The notes under the pieces were generated by a model. The model did no database searches. It saw only the letters and a list, made by a program, of their open reading frames with translations, and had not been told where the DNA came from. Of a stretch of 64,000 nt of DNA, positions 42,201 to 51,300 are shown piece after piece. The DNA is from Candidatus Ozemobacteraceae bacterium (GTDB taxonomy: Bacteria; Muiribacteriota; Ozemobacteria; Ozemobacterales; Ozemobacteraceae), in contig DAOSOK010000020.1 of assembly GCA_035373905.1 (NCBI GenBank), forward strand, positions 1-64,000, read 5' to 3'. The translations under genes were made by a program, and so were the position numbers. How positions within the stretch are numbered: position 1 is the stretch's first letter; the number at the start of each line of letters is the position of its first letter.

Positions 42201-43499
42201 GATGCGGCGAAGGAGGTCGAGCGGATCATCCAGGAAAAGATCTCGATCCTCGAAAAGGAAACGGGGTTCCGCAAAAAGGTCATCACCAGCGTTGGCAGGG
42301 AGGTGCTCGGCGGCCACAACGTGCTGGTCCGTCTCGATCTGAACGTGCCGCTGTCGAAGGGAAAGATCACCGACTCGACCCGTATCGACGCTGCGCTTCC
42401 GACCATCAACTATCTGCTCGAGCAAGGCGCCACGCCCATCCTGTGCTCGCACTTCGGCGAGCCTGACAAGCAGGAGAAAAAGGGGAAATCCCGCGAGGAG
42501 ATTTACTCGGAATACAGCCTCAAGCCGGTCGCCGCCTATCTCCGAGACCGGTTCGACGATCTCGTCTTTCACGAGAACAGTATCGCCTCGTCGGGCGTGC
42601 TCATCCAGAAGAGCGACATCGTCAAGGGCAAGGTCAACATTCTCGAGAACCTGCGGTTCGCGATCGGCGAGAAGGAGAACGACTCGATCTTCTCGCGCGG
42701 CCTCGCCGGACTTTCCGACGGCATCTACGTGAACGACGCATTCGGAACGAGCCATCGGAGCCACGCCTCGATCACGGGCGTGACCAGGTTCGTCAGCATG
42801 AAGCTCGCCGGCTTGCTCGTCGAGAAGGAGCTGAAGTATCTCGGCACGGCGGTCAGCTCCCCGAAACGGCCGTTCGTCGGCATTACCGGCGGCTCGAAGA
42901 TCTCTACCAAGCTCGGCATCATAGAATCACTACTCCAGAAGATCGACCAGCTGATCGTCGGCGGCGGCATCGGCTACACCTTGCTCAAAGCCACCGGCTT
43001 CGACGTGCAGAAGTCGCTCGTCGAGGAGTCGATGCTCGACACGGCGAAGAAGCTGATGGAGAAATACGGCGACAAGATCGTTCTGCCGCGAGACTTCGTG
43101 ATCACCGACAAGTTCGACTTCGCCAACCAGAAAGTCGGCAATCTCGAGCGGAACGTGACAAAGATCAAGGAAGGATGGGAATCGTTTGACCTTGGCGAAG
43201 CCTCGATCGATCATGCCCTCTCGATTCTCGACAAGGCCGGTACGGTCCTCTGGAACGGCCCGATCGGCGCCTTCGAGATCAAGGAGGGCTCGGTCGGCAC
43301 GACCCGGCTTTCGATCGAACTCGCGAAGATGGCCGAAAAGGGCAAGATCGTCATCATCGGCGGCGGCGACTCGGCCGCGGCCGTGAAGACGGCGGGCGTC
43401 GCCGACAAGATGACCCACGTCTCGACCGGCGGCGGCGCCAGCCTCGAGTTCCTCGAACGCCTCACCCTCCCCGGCATCTCCGTCCTCGACTCGGACTAA
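39273..43499 (+). CDS. PPDK-like (ATP-grasp and phosphohistidine domains) fused to phosphoglycerate kinase
   Basis: This protein has about 1408 residues. Residues 1-470 are a helical region I cannot assign. Residues about 475-775 are a pyruvate,phosphate dikinase nucleotide-binding domain with GGKGNGIIDM, LLVSVRSGTTISLPGSM, GVLFTRNPITG, QGEDVVMG and IEFTVEDDRLYLLQTR. Residues about 840-960 are the swivelling phosphohistidine domain (GRTSHAAI, His895). The PEP/pyruvate TIM barrel that normally follows is absent. Instead a complete phosphoglycerate kinase (about 1005-1408) begins with VLVRLDLNVP and holds NDAFGTSHRSHA, GGSKISTK and GGGDSAAA. One basic-patch Arg is Glu1063 (SHFGEP for SHLGRP). 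GGGAGG precedes the ATG. It should be a cytoplasmic glycolytic enzyme with phospho-relay or regulatory coupling; the coupling is inference. Confidence 0.9.
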   Translation: MATGSTALFASDHAMEPLNTWDKIINKIIASREEPVQERKIDIIIAVLVNIRLLDKEDKIYDGRDVKENIETIYQRVHDETVRTLNSMESPSSEYIYYFRELLKKLPIRSGGSDLIGDIRSAAEQFEEARPGNDPLLSFAGDLRKEVHRRLSPRILTKYIDPYLKLVIDNDPEPMRRAGYMALANRYVRGSEDREFIDLANEMNEKLSYLWDYQNGDIPTVKANLAKHLDLFEKCFLRKEMETFLEICTPVYIHDRHNLFDCLKRLASFKMLLKKSYFEKRIALFDFLNLDLDLGRLVFLFTNDLTNNHYETITFANIKECILLVKEVLELLNQKGIITESNEKLLKDLGTLYAMETIEILKTKRTMQTISIELQQHMQKTTFLRLGQMLNYVLEAYKIPTSNLSPIKDRFFNNFVRTTEFHALNEFIEKIISFLNRELASKNAENSLYGKYRALEVPSVRGNYDEFIATTWTPTPDAVRPWLGGKGNGIIDMHDLGVNIPHAFILGLPICKAIFSDNADVAGFRAAVKTYLHQLEEKTAKKLGSPEEPLLVSVRSGTTISLPGSMCTILNVGITPDILKALAARHGETFASSIYLRFLKNVIVALEINAEKEENEPIKAMIARAEQIVRKELGDSFLTDPFEQLVKCIRLVFASSRSQTVREYLKELSIDVLYGTAVTVQQMVFGNKNPSCLSGVLFTRNPITGNDELFGEYKEMTQGEDVVMGNIITHSISEIPEHIRAELLKYKTTLERELKHDLDIEFTVEDDRLYLLQTRRASISNYAKLVVGTDMLKKGIITIEEFIKRIERLCTSNPFISVPRVEGEYREWKPPVCEGVPINHGIVLGTLVLTPEKLEEIRGNRENIVYFAQNTKPSDFYIINNSHAIATIFPGRTSHAAITSITLNKPCLVGCSNAVIDLEQRTVTFKGETDVVLKEGELVTLDANGGYLYRGSAPLSNSFIKTHNILDTIRKAGSSVDAAKEVERIIQEKISILEKETGFRKKVITSVGREVLGGHNVLVRLDLNVPLSKGKITDSTRIDAALPTINYLLEQGATPILCSHFGEPDKQEKKGKSREEIYSEYSLKPVAAYLRDRFDDLVFHENSIASSGVLIQKSDIVKGKVNILENLRFAIGEKENDSIFSRGLAGLSDGIYVNDAFGTSHRSHASITGVTRFVSMKLAGLLVEKELKYLGTAVSSPKRPFVGITGGSKISTKLGIIESLLQKIDQLIVGGGIGYTLLKATGFDVQKSLVEESMLDTAKKLMEKYGDKIVLPRDFVITDKFDFANQKVGNLERNVTKIKEGWESFDLGEASIDHALSILDKAGTVLWNGPIGAFEIKEGSVGTTRLSIELAKMAEKGKIVIIGGGDSAAAVKTAGVADKMTHVSTGGGASLEFLERLTLPGISVLDSD

Positions 43500-43522
43500 C
43501 CGCACCGATCGCATGCGTTCCT

Positions 43523-43551
43523 GTAGGGGCGGGTTTGAAACCCGCCCCTAC
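43523..43551. repeat. dispersed palindrome family A (full copy)
   Basis: GTAGGGGCGGGTTTGAAACCCGCCCCTAC forms a 13-bp perfect stem. It lies 24 bases after the PPDK-PGK stop codon and could stop that transcript. Confidence 0.75.
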
Positions 43552-43628
43552 GGGCACTTTCAACCGATTGTTGCATTGGGCAATTGATTTCAAAGAATTA
43601 TATTCATGGGTTTATTTTTCGGACAAAA

Positions 43629-43657
43629 CCACGCCGGTCAACCCGTGACCGGCGTGG
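43629..43657 (-). terminator. hairpin terminator of the metallopeptidase gene
   Basis: CCACGCCGGTCA (43629-43640) and TGACCGGCGTGG (43646-43657) are exact complements around ACCCG. Leftward it is followed by TTTTG. It lies 19 bases beyond the metallopeptidase stop at 43676 and may work in both directions. Confidence 0.75.
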
Positions 43658-43675
43658 CTTGGGAAAGCGTGAGAA

Positions 43676-45577
43676 TCAGGCGGTGAGGTCTGTAATGTAG
43701 GCGTCGAGGTCGGTGCGGTTGTTCTGCATCGACTCGAACCGCAGGAAGTCGATCAACCGGGTGCGTAGGCCGGCGAGATTCTCGCGGGCGGTAACCCCGG
43801 CGGCCTTCCAAACTTCGACGAAATCGACGAGCGTGCCCATCTTGCCGTCGATGACATCCTGGCGGATGTCCTCGAACAGAGCAGTCTCCTCGTTCTTCTG
43901 GTTTTCGTATTCGTTGTTCACGGCGGAGTTCGTGATCGCGGCGATCACGTTGCTGCCGTCGGAAAGCACGCGGGCCATTTCCTCGCCCAGCGGCTTGCGG
44001 GCGGCCATCTCCTCGATTGAGCGGCGGACGGTGGTCCGACGGGCCGAGGTGCGCGGCTTGACCGTCGTGCGGCGGGCGGCGGCGACGGCGGTCGTGCCAC
44101 CGGTGAGGCCGACCGAGTATGCGAACGGAGCCGGCGGGACGGCCTTGGCGAAGGCGAGTTCCATGTCGCCGCCCTCGTGACCGCGATTCACGAAAACGAG
44201 CATCAAGGTGTCATGGACGCCGGCGGACGTTTCGAGCTGCTGCTCGCCCTTTCCGGCCTTCAGTTTCAGCCATTCGATGCCGGTTTTCGCCTTGCCCTTG
44301 GAATCGATCATCACGGCCGCGACCGACCACGCATTGGAGACGTTCTCCTCGGCCTTCTGAGTCTGCCCGGCGAACGCGACCGTGATCTTGCCGGTCGCCT
44401 TCGAGATGTCGAACGTCACCGAGCGCGAGGACCAGCACTTGACCGTGCCCTTCCCGGTGAAGGGGGCGTTCTTGTGGTGGATCATCGGGTCGAGTTTCAG
44501 CTTGCCGAGATTCTTGTCGTAGCCGTAGAGTCCCGAAGCGATCCTGGGGTCGTTCAAGTGGTTGGCGACATTGAACGCGTCGAAATACTGAGAGAATTTG
44601 AGGGTGCCGCCGTGCTTTTTGAGGGTGCGTTCGTATCCGTCTGTTCCGTGAACGTCGCTCTCAACCAGGTCGCGGATGAATTGCTTGCGGGCTTCGTCGG
44701 TCTTGGTAACGGCGTGGTTCATCATGTAATAGGCAAACAGATAGACCTGGCCGTAATTGGCGATCGGCGTCTCCTGCGACCAGGCGCACATGTTGTTGTC
44801 GGGGGCCTTGATGAAGGCGAACACCTGCGAGGGGTGGTCGAACCCGTTCAGGAACGTGGCGAGCTGCGACATGCTCTCGTTGACCCAGGTGTGCTCCTTG
44901 GGGTCATTGTGCCAGTGGATCATGTGCTGGAACTCGTGCGCCACGACTCCCAGGTAGCTCTCTTTCGTCGGGTCGGCCGGGTCGATGTCGAGATACAGCA
45001 TCTCGCGCTCGTTGCTCTGGGGATTCTTCTCTTTGGAATACTCGTCGCCCGCGTAGAAGTACCCGGCGACGTAGCCCTTGTTGGGGCCGTCTTTCTGGTA
45101 GCCGTCCTTGATGTCGAGGAACAGCAGGGTGATCTTCTCGTCGCCGTCGATGCCGGGCTTCCATTCCGAGCCGAACGTCGAGGTGTTGGTCGGGTAGATC
45201 TTCTCGTCGAAGGTCTTGACGATCTTCTCGATCGCGGCGGCCGAAACCGTCTTGCCCTTTTCGACGAACACGTAGCAGTGCTTGCCGATCTTCTTCAGGA
45301 CGGCCGGAGTCTTCTCGGGTTTCTTCTCGGCCACGTTCATCGTGGTGAAGGTGACCTCGTCGCCGACCTCGGCAGGCTTGGAATCGGCATACATGACCAT
45401 GCCGCGCGTGCGCAGCATGTATTCGCCGCGCGTCTCTTTCAGCGCATTGTCTGCCAGCCACTTCGTCTCGTCTTCGAACAGGTGCGTCGCGTCCATCCAT
45501 TCCTGGGCGGCAGCGGGCATGACGGTGGCCGACCAGATCATCATGCCGGCAAGGATCGTCTTGAGGGTGCGTTTCAT
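43676..45577 (-). CDS. secreted zinc metallopeptidase, M30/hyicolysin-like (paralogue 1)
   Basis: This exported protein of about 633 residues has a signal peptide (about 1-25). The peptidase domain carries VVAHEFQHMIHW (about 208-219), the HExxH zinc signature, followed by HNDPKEHTWVNESMSQL with the Glu that could be the third ligand. Upstream blocks IYPTNTSTFGSEWKPGIDGD and LLFLDIKDGY are shared with the gene at 57516-59354. The C-terminal part (about 365-630) contains a beta-sandwich and an Arg/Thr-rich helical region. I start at the second ATG because AGGAG is seven bases ahead of it. An extended -10 lies upstream at 45619-45627. The likely role is extracellular protein degradation. Confidence 0.82.
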   Translation of the reverse strand: MKRTLKTILAGMMIWSATVMPAAAQEWMDATHLFEDETKWLADNALKETRGEYMLRTRGMVMYADSKPAEVGDEVTFTTMNVAEKKPEKTPAVLKKIGKHCYVFVEKGKTVSAAAIEKIVKTFDEKIYPTNTSTFGSEWKPGIDGDEKITLLFLDIKDGYQKDGPNKGYVAGYFYAGDEYSKEKNPQSNEREMLYLDIDPADPTKESYLGVVAHEFQHMIHWHNDPKEHTWVNESMSQLATFLNGFDHPSQVFAFIKAPDNNMCAWSQETPIANYGQVYLFAYYMMNHAVTKTDEARKQFIRDLVESDVHGTDGYERTLKKHGGTLKFSQYFDAFNVANHLNDPRIASGLYGYDKNLGKLKLDPMIHHKNAPFTGKGTVKCWSSRSVTFDISKATGKITVAFAGQTQKAEENVSNAWSVAAVMIDSKGKAKTGIEWLKLKAGKGEQQLETSAGVHDTLMLVFVNRGHEGGDMELAFAKAVPPAPFAYSVGLTGGTTAVAAARRTTVKPRTSARRTTVRRSIEEMAARKPLGEEMARVLSDGSNVIAAITNSAVNNEYENQKNEETALFEDIRQDVIDGKMGTLVDFVEVWKAAGVTARENLAGLRTRLIDFLRFESMQNNRTDLDAYITDLTA

Positions 45578-45618
45578 GGGCATACTCCTTACTCGATGGA
45601 ATGCAACGCTTTTCGTTC

Positions 45619-45627
45619 ATTATACCA
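45619..45627 (-). promoter_or_regulatory. extended -10 promoter (TGGTATAAT) for the metallopeptidase gene
   Basis: The minus strand reads TG-G-TATAAT, a perfect extended -10. No -35 is recognisable. The transcript would start near 45612, 35 bases ahead of the ATG. Confidence 0.55.
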
Positions 45628-45772
45628 ACCTCTCCCCGGGCCCGGAAGCCCTCAAATGGCACAAATTTGCCCATATTCCGTCGCAAGGTCATTCCATACC
45701 CGCCCTGACGCCGCAACCAATGATCAACATGCACGCGGCCGGATAGGTTTGAGCCATGGAATCGAATGGGAG

Positions 45773-45801
45773 TTGTGAAAATGCTCGGGAATTCGTATGC
45801 T
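45773..45801 (+). promoter_or_regulatory. possible promoter TTGTGA-17-TATGCT
   Basis: TTGTGA (45773-45778) and TATGCT (45796-45801) are 17 bases apart, about 40 bases ahead of the following ATG. Both hexamers match consensus at four positions. Confidence 0.4.
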
Positions 45802-45840
45802 GATACTATGTGCCAGCATTTGCGTTGAGGAGAACGAATC

Positions 45841-46542
45841 ATGTTTTCGAAGGCTGTACGAGTCCGAATGATTTTCATTTCGGTTCTCTGTCTCGGTATC
45901 GCCGGTATCGCCTTGAGCATCGATCGTCAGTCCTACCAACAGATCGTCTTCGAAGCCGAACATACGAACGATCCGGCGGTGAAACAAGCCTTGCAGACCC
46001 TTATCAGCAAAGGCATCCTGCGGGCCGAGGCCGGCGGCACCTCCAGAGTTTCGCAGGTCTCAGCAGACTGTCAGGTCCTGGTCGGCGAGGGACTGGTGCG
46101 CAGCGCTCTGATGCGCGACTTTTTGAAGAAAGAGCTGCCGAAAGAAATTCTGGAACTCAATCTCCGATTCGATGCTTCCTCTATCGGCATCAACGGCCGG
46201 CTTGACGGCCCCCTGTTCATCAACCCGAGATTCGAGTCGCGCATCGAATTCGCGTTTTTGAAGGAGAATTCCTTTCGCATGAACATCATCGGCCTCAAGG
46301 TGATGGGCTTTGAACTCACTGTTTTTTCCCGCCTGCTCAAGAAATACGTCGACGATGCCCTGAAACGGGTGTTCATCAAGGGCTGCACAACTCGAGCCAC
46401 AGACGGCGCCGACGGCTCGGTTGCCATCGACGTGACGATCAATCCCGAAGGGTTTGTCCCGGGAATCGGTCAGAAGGCCGTTCTTTCCGGTTTTGAAATG
46501 AGCGGGAGAATGCTGCGTTTCTCGTTCACATTAACGAAATAG
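45841..46542 (+). CDS. exported hypothetical protein, possibly lipid-binding beta-rich
   Basis: This 233-residue protein has an N-terminal signal or anchor (about 8-27). The body alternates hydrophobic strands and short helices in a pattern seen in tubular lipid-binding (LmeA/DUF2993-type) proteins, such as VSADCQVLVGEGLVRSALMRDFL. I cannot assign a family with confidence. GAGGAGAACGAATC precedes the start. The gene is alone and is followed by Rpn-derived debris. Confidence 0.6.
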   Translation: MFSKAVRVRMIFISVLCLGIAGIALSIDRQSYQQIVFEAEHTNDPAVKQALQTLISKGILRAEAGGTSRVSQVSADCQVLVGEGLVRSALMRDFLKKELPKEILELNLRFDASSIGINGRLDGPLFINPRFESRIEFAFLKENSFRMNIIGLKVMGFELTVFSRLLKKYVDDALKRVFIKGCTTRATDGADGSVAIDVTINPEGFVPGIGQKAVLSGFEMSGRMLRFSFTLTK

Positions 46543-46664
46543 CGAAGGGTGCCTCGTCGCCTATCGTTCGCGACATCTGCTGCGATTCCCCGGTCTGCTG
46601 ACAACAGCCAGCCTCCGGCTGATCTTCCGACGCGCCTTGTATTGCCCCGAATTATTTCAGGTCG

Positions 46665-46730
46665 GCGCATCTGTTCGTCGGCGTTGACGCGGCGGAGTTC
46701 ATCGATCGCCATGGCCAGCTCACGTTCGGC
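46665..46730 (-). pseudogene. 66-bp duplicated remnant of the adjacent Rpn-family gene
   Basis: These 66 bases match 46971-47036 inside the intact Rpn gene at 64 positions, including the codons for MAIDELRRVNADEQMR. It begins 16 bases beyond the stop of that gene. The rest of the second copy is missing, so this is a fragment of a related, deleted gene or a local duplication. Confidence 0.75.
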
Positions 46731-46745
46731 CCCCTGACGAGCAAA

Positions 46746-47633
46746 TCAACAACCTTTGGCCCTTTTCACATGTTCGAGGCCATCTTGAGTCAATCCCGTT
46801 GCCCGTAGAATCATCGCATCCTCACACCCCATATCGAGCATACGTCTTGCGACCGATGCACGCTCGTCACTGATTCCTTTTGCGATTCCCTTCTCAATTC
46901 CACGGGATTCGGCAGCTTTGAGGCGGGTGAGTTGGATGCGTTCTTCTTTATCGCGTTGTTCGAGAATGGCGCGCATCTGTTCGTCGGCGTTGACGCGGCG
47001 GAGTTCATCGATCGCCATGGTCAGCTCCCGTTCGGCGGTAATATCGTCGGGCAACGGCTGGTCGGCCGCATACCGCTCGCCGAACTTCAGGATATATAAC
47101 CATTTTTCCAGGCGGGTCCGCAAGGCCCTGCGGCGCACCTGGTATTTGGGAAGCTCGACGAAATGCAGTTCCATGAGATCGGGCAGGATTTCGCCGGTGT
47201 CCATCTCACGGAATACGTACCCCGACTCGAACCGCTCGCGACAGGGGAAGAGCACGAAATCGAGCACCGCAATTCCGTAGGCGGGGCAGAGGCCGTCGAA
47301 GGGCTCCCCTTTCCGCAGTTGACCGGCGTAGAGAAGCGCCAGGTAGTAGGCCATGCGCTTCTCGAACACCGGGTCGGCACTCACCTGCATCTCGATCGAG
47401 AAGCGGCGGCCGCGGCGGTCGAAGGCGCGCACATCGACGATCGTGAACTTGTCGTCGCGGCACTGCTGAAGGTTCAACGGCGAGATCAGCTCGAGCTCCT
47501 CGATGCACCTGTCGCCCTCGAAGTGCAGCAGGGCATCGAGCAGGCGCGCCAGAATGCCCTCGTTCCCCGGTTTCCCGAACACGAACTTGAACACGAAATC
47601 ATCCCTGAGCGGGTAAATTTTCCTTCTCTCCAC
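46746..47633 (-). CDS. Rpn/YhgA-type PD-(D/E)XK nuclease (transposase-like)
   Basis: This 295-residue protein begins with the family block YPLRDDFVFKFVFGKPGNEGIL (about 7-28) and shows SIEMQVS near residue 79-85; the nuclease Asp and E-x-Q belong to the Rpn (recombination-promoting nuclease) / PDDEXK_2 superfamily. The C-terminus ends in a short helical tail with KGIAKGISDER, common in these proteins. They are DNA nucleases that stimulate RecA-independent recombination and spread horizontally. The start is GTG with GGGAG nine bases upstream. Fragments of related copies flank it on both sides (46665-46730 and 48141-48183). Confidence 0.9.
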   Translation of the reverse strand: MERRKIYPLRDDFVFKFVFGKPGNEGILARLLDALLHFEGDRCIEELELISPLNLQQCRDDKFTIVDVRAFDRRGRRFSIEMQVSADPVFEKRMAYYLALLYAGQLRKGEPFDGLCPAYGIAVLDFVLFPCRERFESGYVFREMDTGEILPDLMELHFVELPKYQVRRRALRTRLEKWLYILKFGERYAADQPLPDDITAERELTMAIDELRRVNADEQMRAILEQRDKEERIQLTRLKAAESRGIEKGIAKGISDERASVARRMLDMGCEDAMILRATGLTQDGLEHVKRAKGC

Positions 47634-47840
47634 GCCGGTAATCTCCCTCTGATATTCCGAGGAGACTGCCGGAATTGATAGCGCTCGGCGAATCCCCTAC
47701 AAAAAGACATCAGCCGAACAACCCACCTGGGGAAAAAATACTTTCGGATTGCGAGCCGAGTGTTGCATATTATATATATTATTTATTATATTAGAATATA
47801 TGACAGCGCCGCATAATCCCCTTCTGTCGACCTGATATTC

Positions 47841-48140
47841 ATGCCCGACAAAGGACTCTTCAGATCGATCGAGGAGTATTACGCGACATTGTTTCACGAT
47901 ATCGCCCACTCGACGGGTCACCCGTCGCGACTCGGCCGGCAGCATTTTTCAGAACCGATCGTCAGCAGGGATCTCTATTCGAAGGAAGAACTGGTCGCCG
48001 AGATGGCGAACTGTTTTCTCTGCGGCGAATCAGGCATCAGGACCCCCACCGTGATCGAGAATCAGGCGGCCTACCGTTCCTCGTGGATCGGCGTGCTTCG
48101 AGCCTCCCCGCGGCTCCTGATCGCAGCTGCCGCAGACGCC
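47841..48140 (+). pseudogene. truncated ArdC-type antirestriction/zincin domain gene
   Basis: About 100 residues match the C-terminal metallopeptidase-like domain of ArdC/DUF1738 proteins: YYATLFHDIAHSTGHPSRL, YSKEELVAEMANCFLCGESGI and a tail VIENQAAYRSSWIGVLR. The HExxH motif reads HDIAH, losing the catalytic Glu. The N-terminal single-strand DNA binding domain is absent, and the 3' end runs into Rpn-derived sequence at 48141. ArdC comes from plasmids and conjugative elements, so this is a relic of a mobile element. The remaining frame to 48296 is unlikely to be functional. Confidence 0.75.
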
Positions 48141-48183
48141 GACGCGGCAGAGTTCATCGATCGCCATGGCCCTGCCGTTCGGC
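48141..48183 (-). pseudogene. second Rpn-derived remnant, joined to the ArdC relic
   Basis: GACGCGGCAGAGTTCATCGATCGCCATGGCC and the following bases match the Rpn gene region at 46991-47036, including a 22-base exact run (48150-48171). It abuts the ArdC relic, marking an illegitimate junction between two mobile genes. Confidence 0.65.
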
Positions 48184-48314
48184 GATTTGATGCGAAGTTG
48201 ACATCCCCCCCCCCTTGTATGGTTTTACATAAATCATCGCAGTTGCCATCGAATCGTTCGGGGCTGCGGGGCTTAGAATCATTATCAGTATCATGAGAAG
48301 GCCGGAGGAAACCC

Positions 48315-51300
48315 ATGGCTGCATGGCGTCGAGTCATCATCGCCCTTGTTGCAGGATTATCGTTGCTCTTTCACCTGGGGGTGCTCCCGTTGTTTGCCGA
48401 AGACTCGTATGACGAGCAGGTCAAGCTCCTGAAATTGCTTCAGGGTTCGAAAGAAGAGATAACGAGGATTCTGACGCTGGCAAACACGGCCTACGACCAT
48501 CAGGAAGCGATCGTCCGGCAGATGCAAGATCGATACGATATCGAGTCGAGCGGCCTCCAGGAACTGAAAAACCAGGCCCGGGCGATCGAACAGAAAATGG
48601 CCCGGGTCAGGGCGCCGTATGACCTGGCAGACGCTTATGCGGTATACAAGAAATCGCGAAAGACAGTCGAGGACTTCAAGGAATTTTACAGGGTGGTCCG
48701 GGGCAAGAATCCAGACCAGGCGACGATATCCCAGTATCATATCGAAGAGGTCATCCTCGAGAAGGAGATTCGCAACAAGGTTGCGGTCGCCATCGGTCCT
48801 GCGCTCATCGAAATCGGCCGCCTGATCACCTCCTTCGTCGATTTTGCGCGAAACGGTGCCCCAGGCACGATCCGGCTCAAGGAAGCCGTCGATCCCTCCG
48901 GGTTTCTCGAAGGTGCGAAAAAGCCCATCTTCAAGGGGCTGGCCAACCTTCAAAAGACCGCGATGGTCGCGAAAGACTCGATGGACCTGTATCAAACGTT
49001 CCCCCAGGTCCAGGAACTGGTGCATGGGGTGAGAGACGCGGCGCTGGAATTGGCGGACTTCTCCGGCATCATGCCCGAATCGACGAGAAAAATCCTCTGG
49101 GAAAAAAGCAAGAATGCATTGTATTACCTGCCGCAAGTCGGGATGATCCTTGTACAGAACAAGGTCAACGACATGGCATCATCGATGCTCGACCAGGCGA
49201 ATGAAGCGTTGTACGGCACTCCGGATAGAGATAAGGCCTTTCGGGATTTTTCGGTGACGCTCGAATCGATCAACCAGGCCATCGCTCAGGTGGAGCCGCA
49301 GTTGGCCCAATTGTATAACGACGTTGCATCCGCCAGGAATGAGTTCGAGCGCAAAAAGTCGCGACTCGTCGCCATCACCAAGACCCTTTCCGACATCGAC
49401 CAACGAATCAAAGACATCGAAGCGAAGATTACCGAGGAAAATACTCGAAGGCACATCGAGGCCACCAGGCAAGCGAATCAAGATGCCGAGCCGCCGAAAG
49501 GCGAACTCCTTCCCCCTTCCATCACGGAGTTTTCCGTCTCATCGAATGACCTCGCCATCGACGACGCGACTCGTGAACTGAAGCCTAACACAAGGCGAAA
49601 CGCGCGGGTCTCCTACACCCTCATAAGAAGCGGCAGTGAAGGCGGCGTGAAATACATCGCCAATAGTGGCGGGTCTCTGAGTGCCGAAGGGGCAGTCGGC
49701 CTCGACGGTCTTGATATCATTCCGATAAAACCAGGCATCGGGAAGGTTCATCTGACCGCAGGCAAAGAGAAACAAACCATTACCGTTCGCGTATGGGGGG
49801 TCAAATCGCTCATCTTAGGTAGCCCGCAGACCATAAATCTGATCGTCGGCTTGGCACAGCGAGTATCCACGACGGTCATAGCGCAAGTCCAAGCCGCCGA
49901 TGAGACCCAGGGCGAGAACATTCCCGTTCCAAGCGATATGATTCAGTTCAAGCAGACCGGTCCCGGAGCTGCTGTCATTTCCCGCACTTCGGATCGACAT
50001 GCATTTGCGATTATGCCTGGTGAGGCTGTCGGAGTCGACAGGGTCACCATGTGGCTGAAATCGAACGAAAAGGGACCTCAGATCCAGTTCAACATCGCCA
50101 GCAGTTTGTTTCACCCCGTAGCAGTCATCAATCCAGGACTTGCAGCTCCGTCTACGTCTTCCGCGCAGAGCGTGATTTCCGCCGTCGTCGGTGAACCTGT
50201 AAAGTTCAGGGTTTTCGCCGAGGGAGGCGTCGACATGTCCGCCTACAAGGTGAAAATTACTCTTGGAGGCAATTATAAGAGCGCGTACAAACTCGCCCAC
50301 TCGGAAAAACTCAGTCGGTCTGCCGGTGGCTGGGAAGCGAACGGCGCGATAACGATCGATCCCAGCACCGTCCCCCTCGATGCAAAGAATGCGAGTGTCG
50401 AACTGCCATTCGTCAACGGCAACATCGAGATTTTCGACGACCTGGGGCAGACGGTGTATCAGGCCGTTCTTCCAGACATCGTAGGGCATGCACGGATCAC
50501 CCGCCTGACATTTGCGCAGAAACTCGGCTCTGGTGCGATTGGCATCATGGCAGCCGATCTGTTCGCGCCAGCGAAAAAGGAGCATTGGGATTTCGGAATC
50601 GGCCTTCAGATCGGCTCGTCCGACGGTCGAACGGCTTATTTGCCGCTCAACTTCGGCCTCCTCGATCAGCCTGGTTCGCCGTTCGCGCTCGAGCCGGATG
50701 GCGCCTTCCGAGCCGCTTCGCTCGAAAAAATGCAGACGATGGCGCCCTTCGAGAGCGGTCTGTTCAGAATCGGGGTTGCCCCGGCCATTCAGGCCTGGGC
50801 CAAGCGCGGCTGGCTGATCGACGGAACGAACGTTCTCAAACCCGACAACATGCAGGTGACGCTGAACGTTTTGCGTCTTATTCAAACGACGCTCGACAAG
50901 GGCACAATAACGGCTCTTCGTTGCCATGGCCCGGCGAACATGAGCGGTTTCAAGGTGCAATGGCGTCGCGTCGGCGATAAAACCGAAATGCGCGGTTTCG
51001 AGCGAAAGGGCGAATTTTGGGAAAGCACGTCGACGTTCTCCTCGGGACTGTGGACCGCCAAAGTGTTCAACGCCCAAGGGAAAGAAGTCGCCGAACTCGA
51101 CGTCCGATCGGCCGCAAAGCTCGATGCAGAAAAGGATCTTCAGGCGTCTTTGGCCACGTCCGACATTTCGCCGGTTGAGCCCGGGAAAACGGTGGCCGTG
51201 CCGGTCGTCGTTACCTGCGCCCCGCAGGATATCGAGTCGCCGCACCGACTCATCTTCTCGACCACATCCGCAGAGAGCGGATTCAGCCGTTCCGAACTTT

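Noticed and set aside
41007..42764. 585-residue minus-strand frame inside the PPDK-PGK gene
   Set aside because: Antisense shadow; the plus frame has unmistakable enzyme motifs throughout.
47760..47800. Possible CRISPR leader or origin in the TATATTATTTATTATATT stretch
   Set aside because: It is only an AT-rich island with no repeat-spacer pattern and no DnaA-box cluster.
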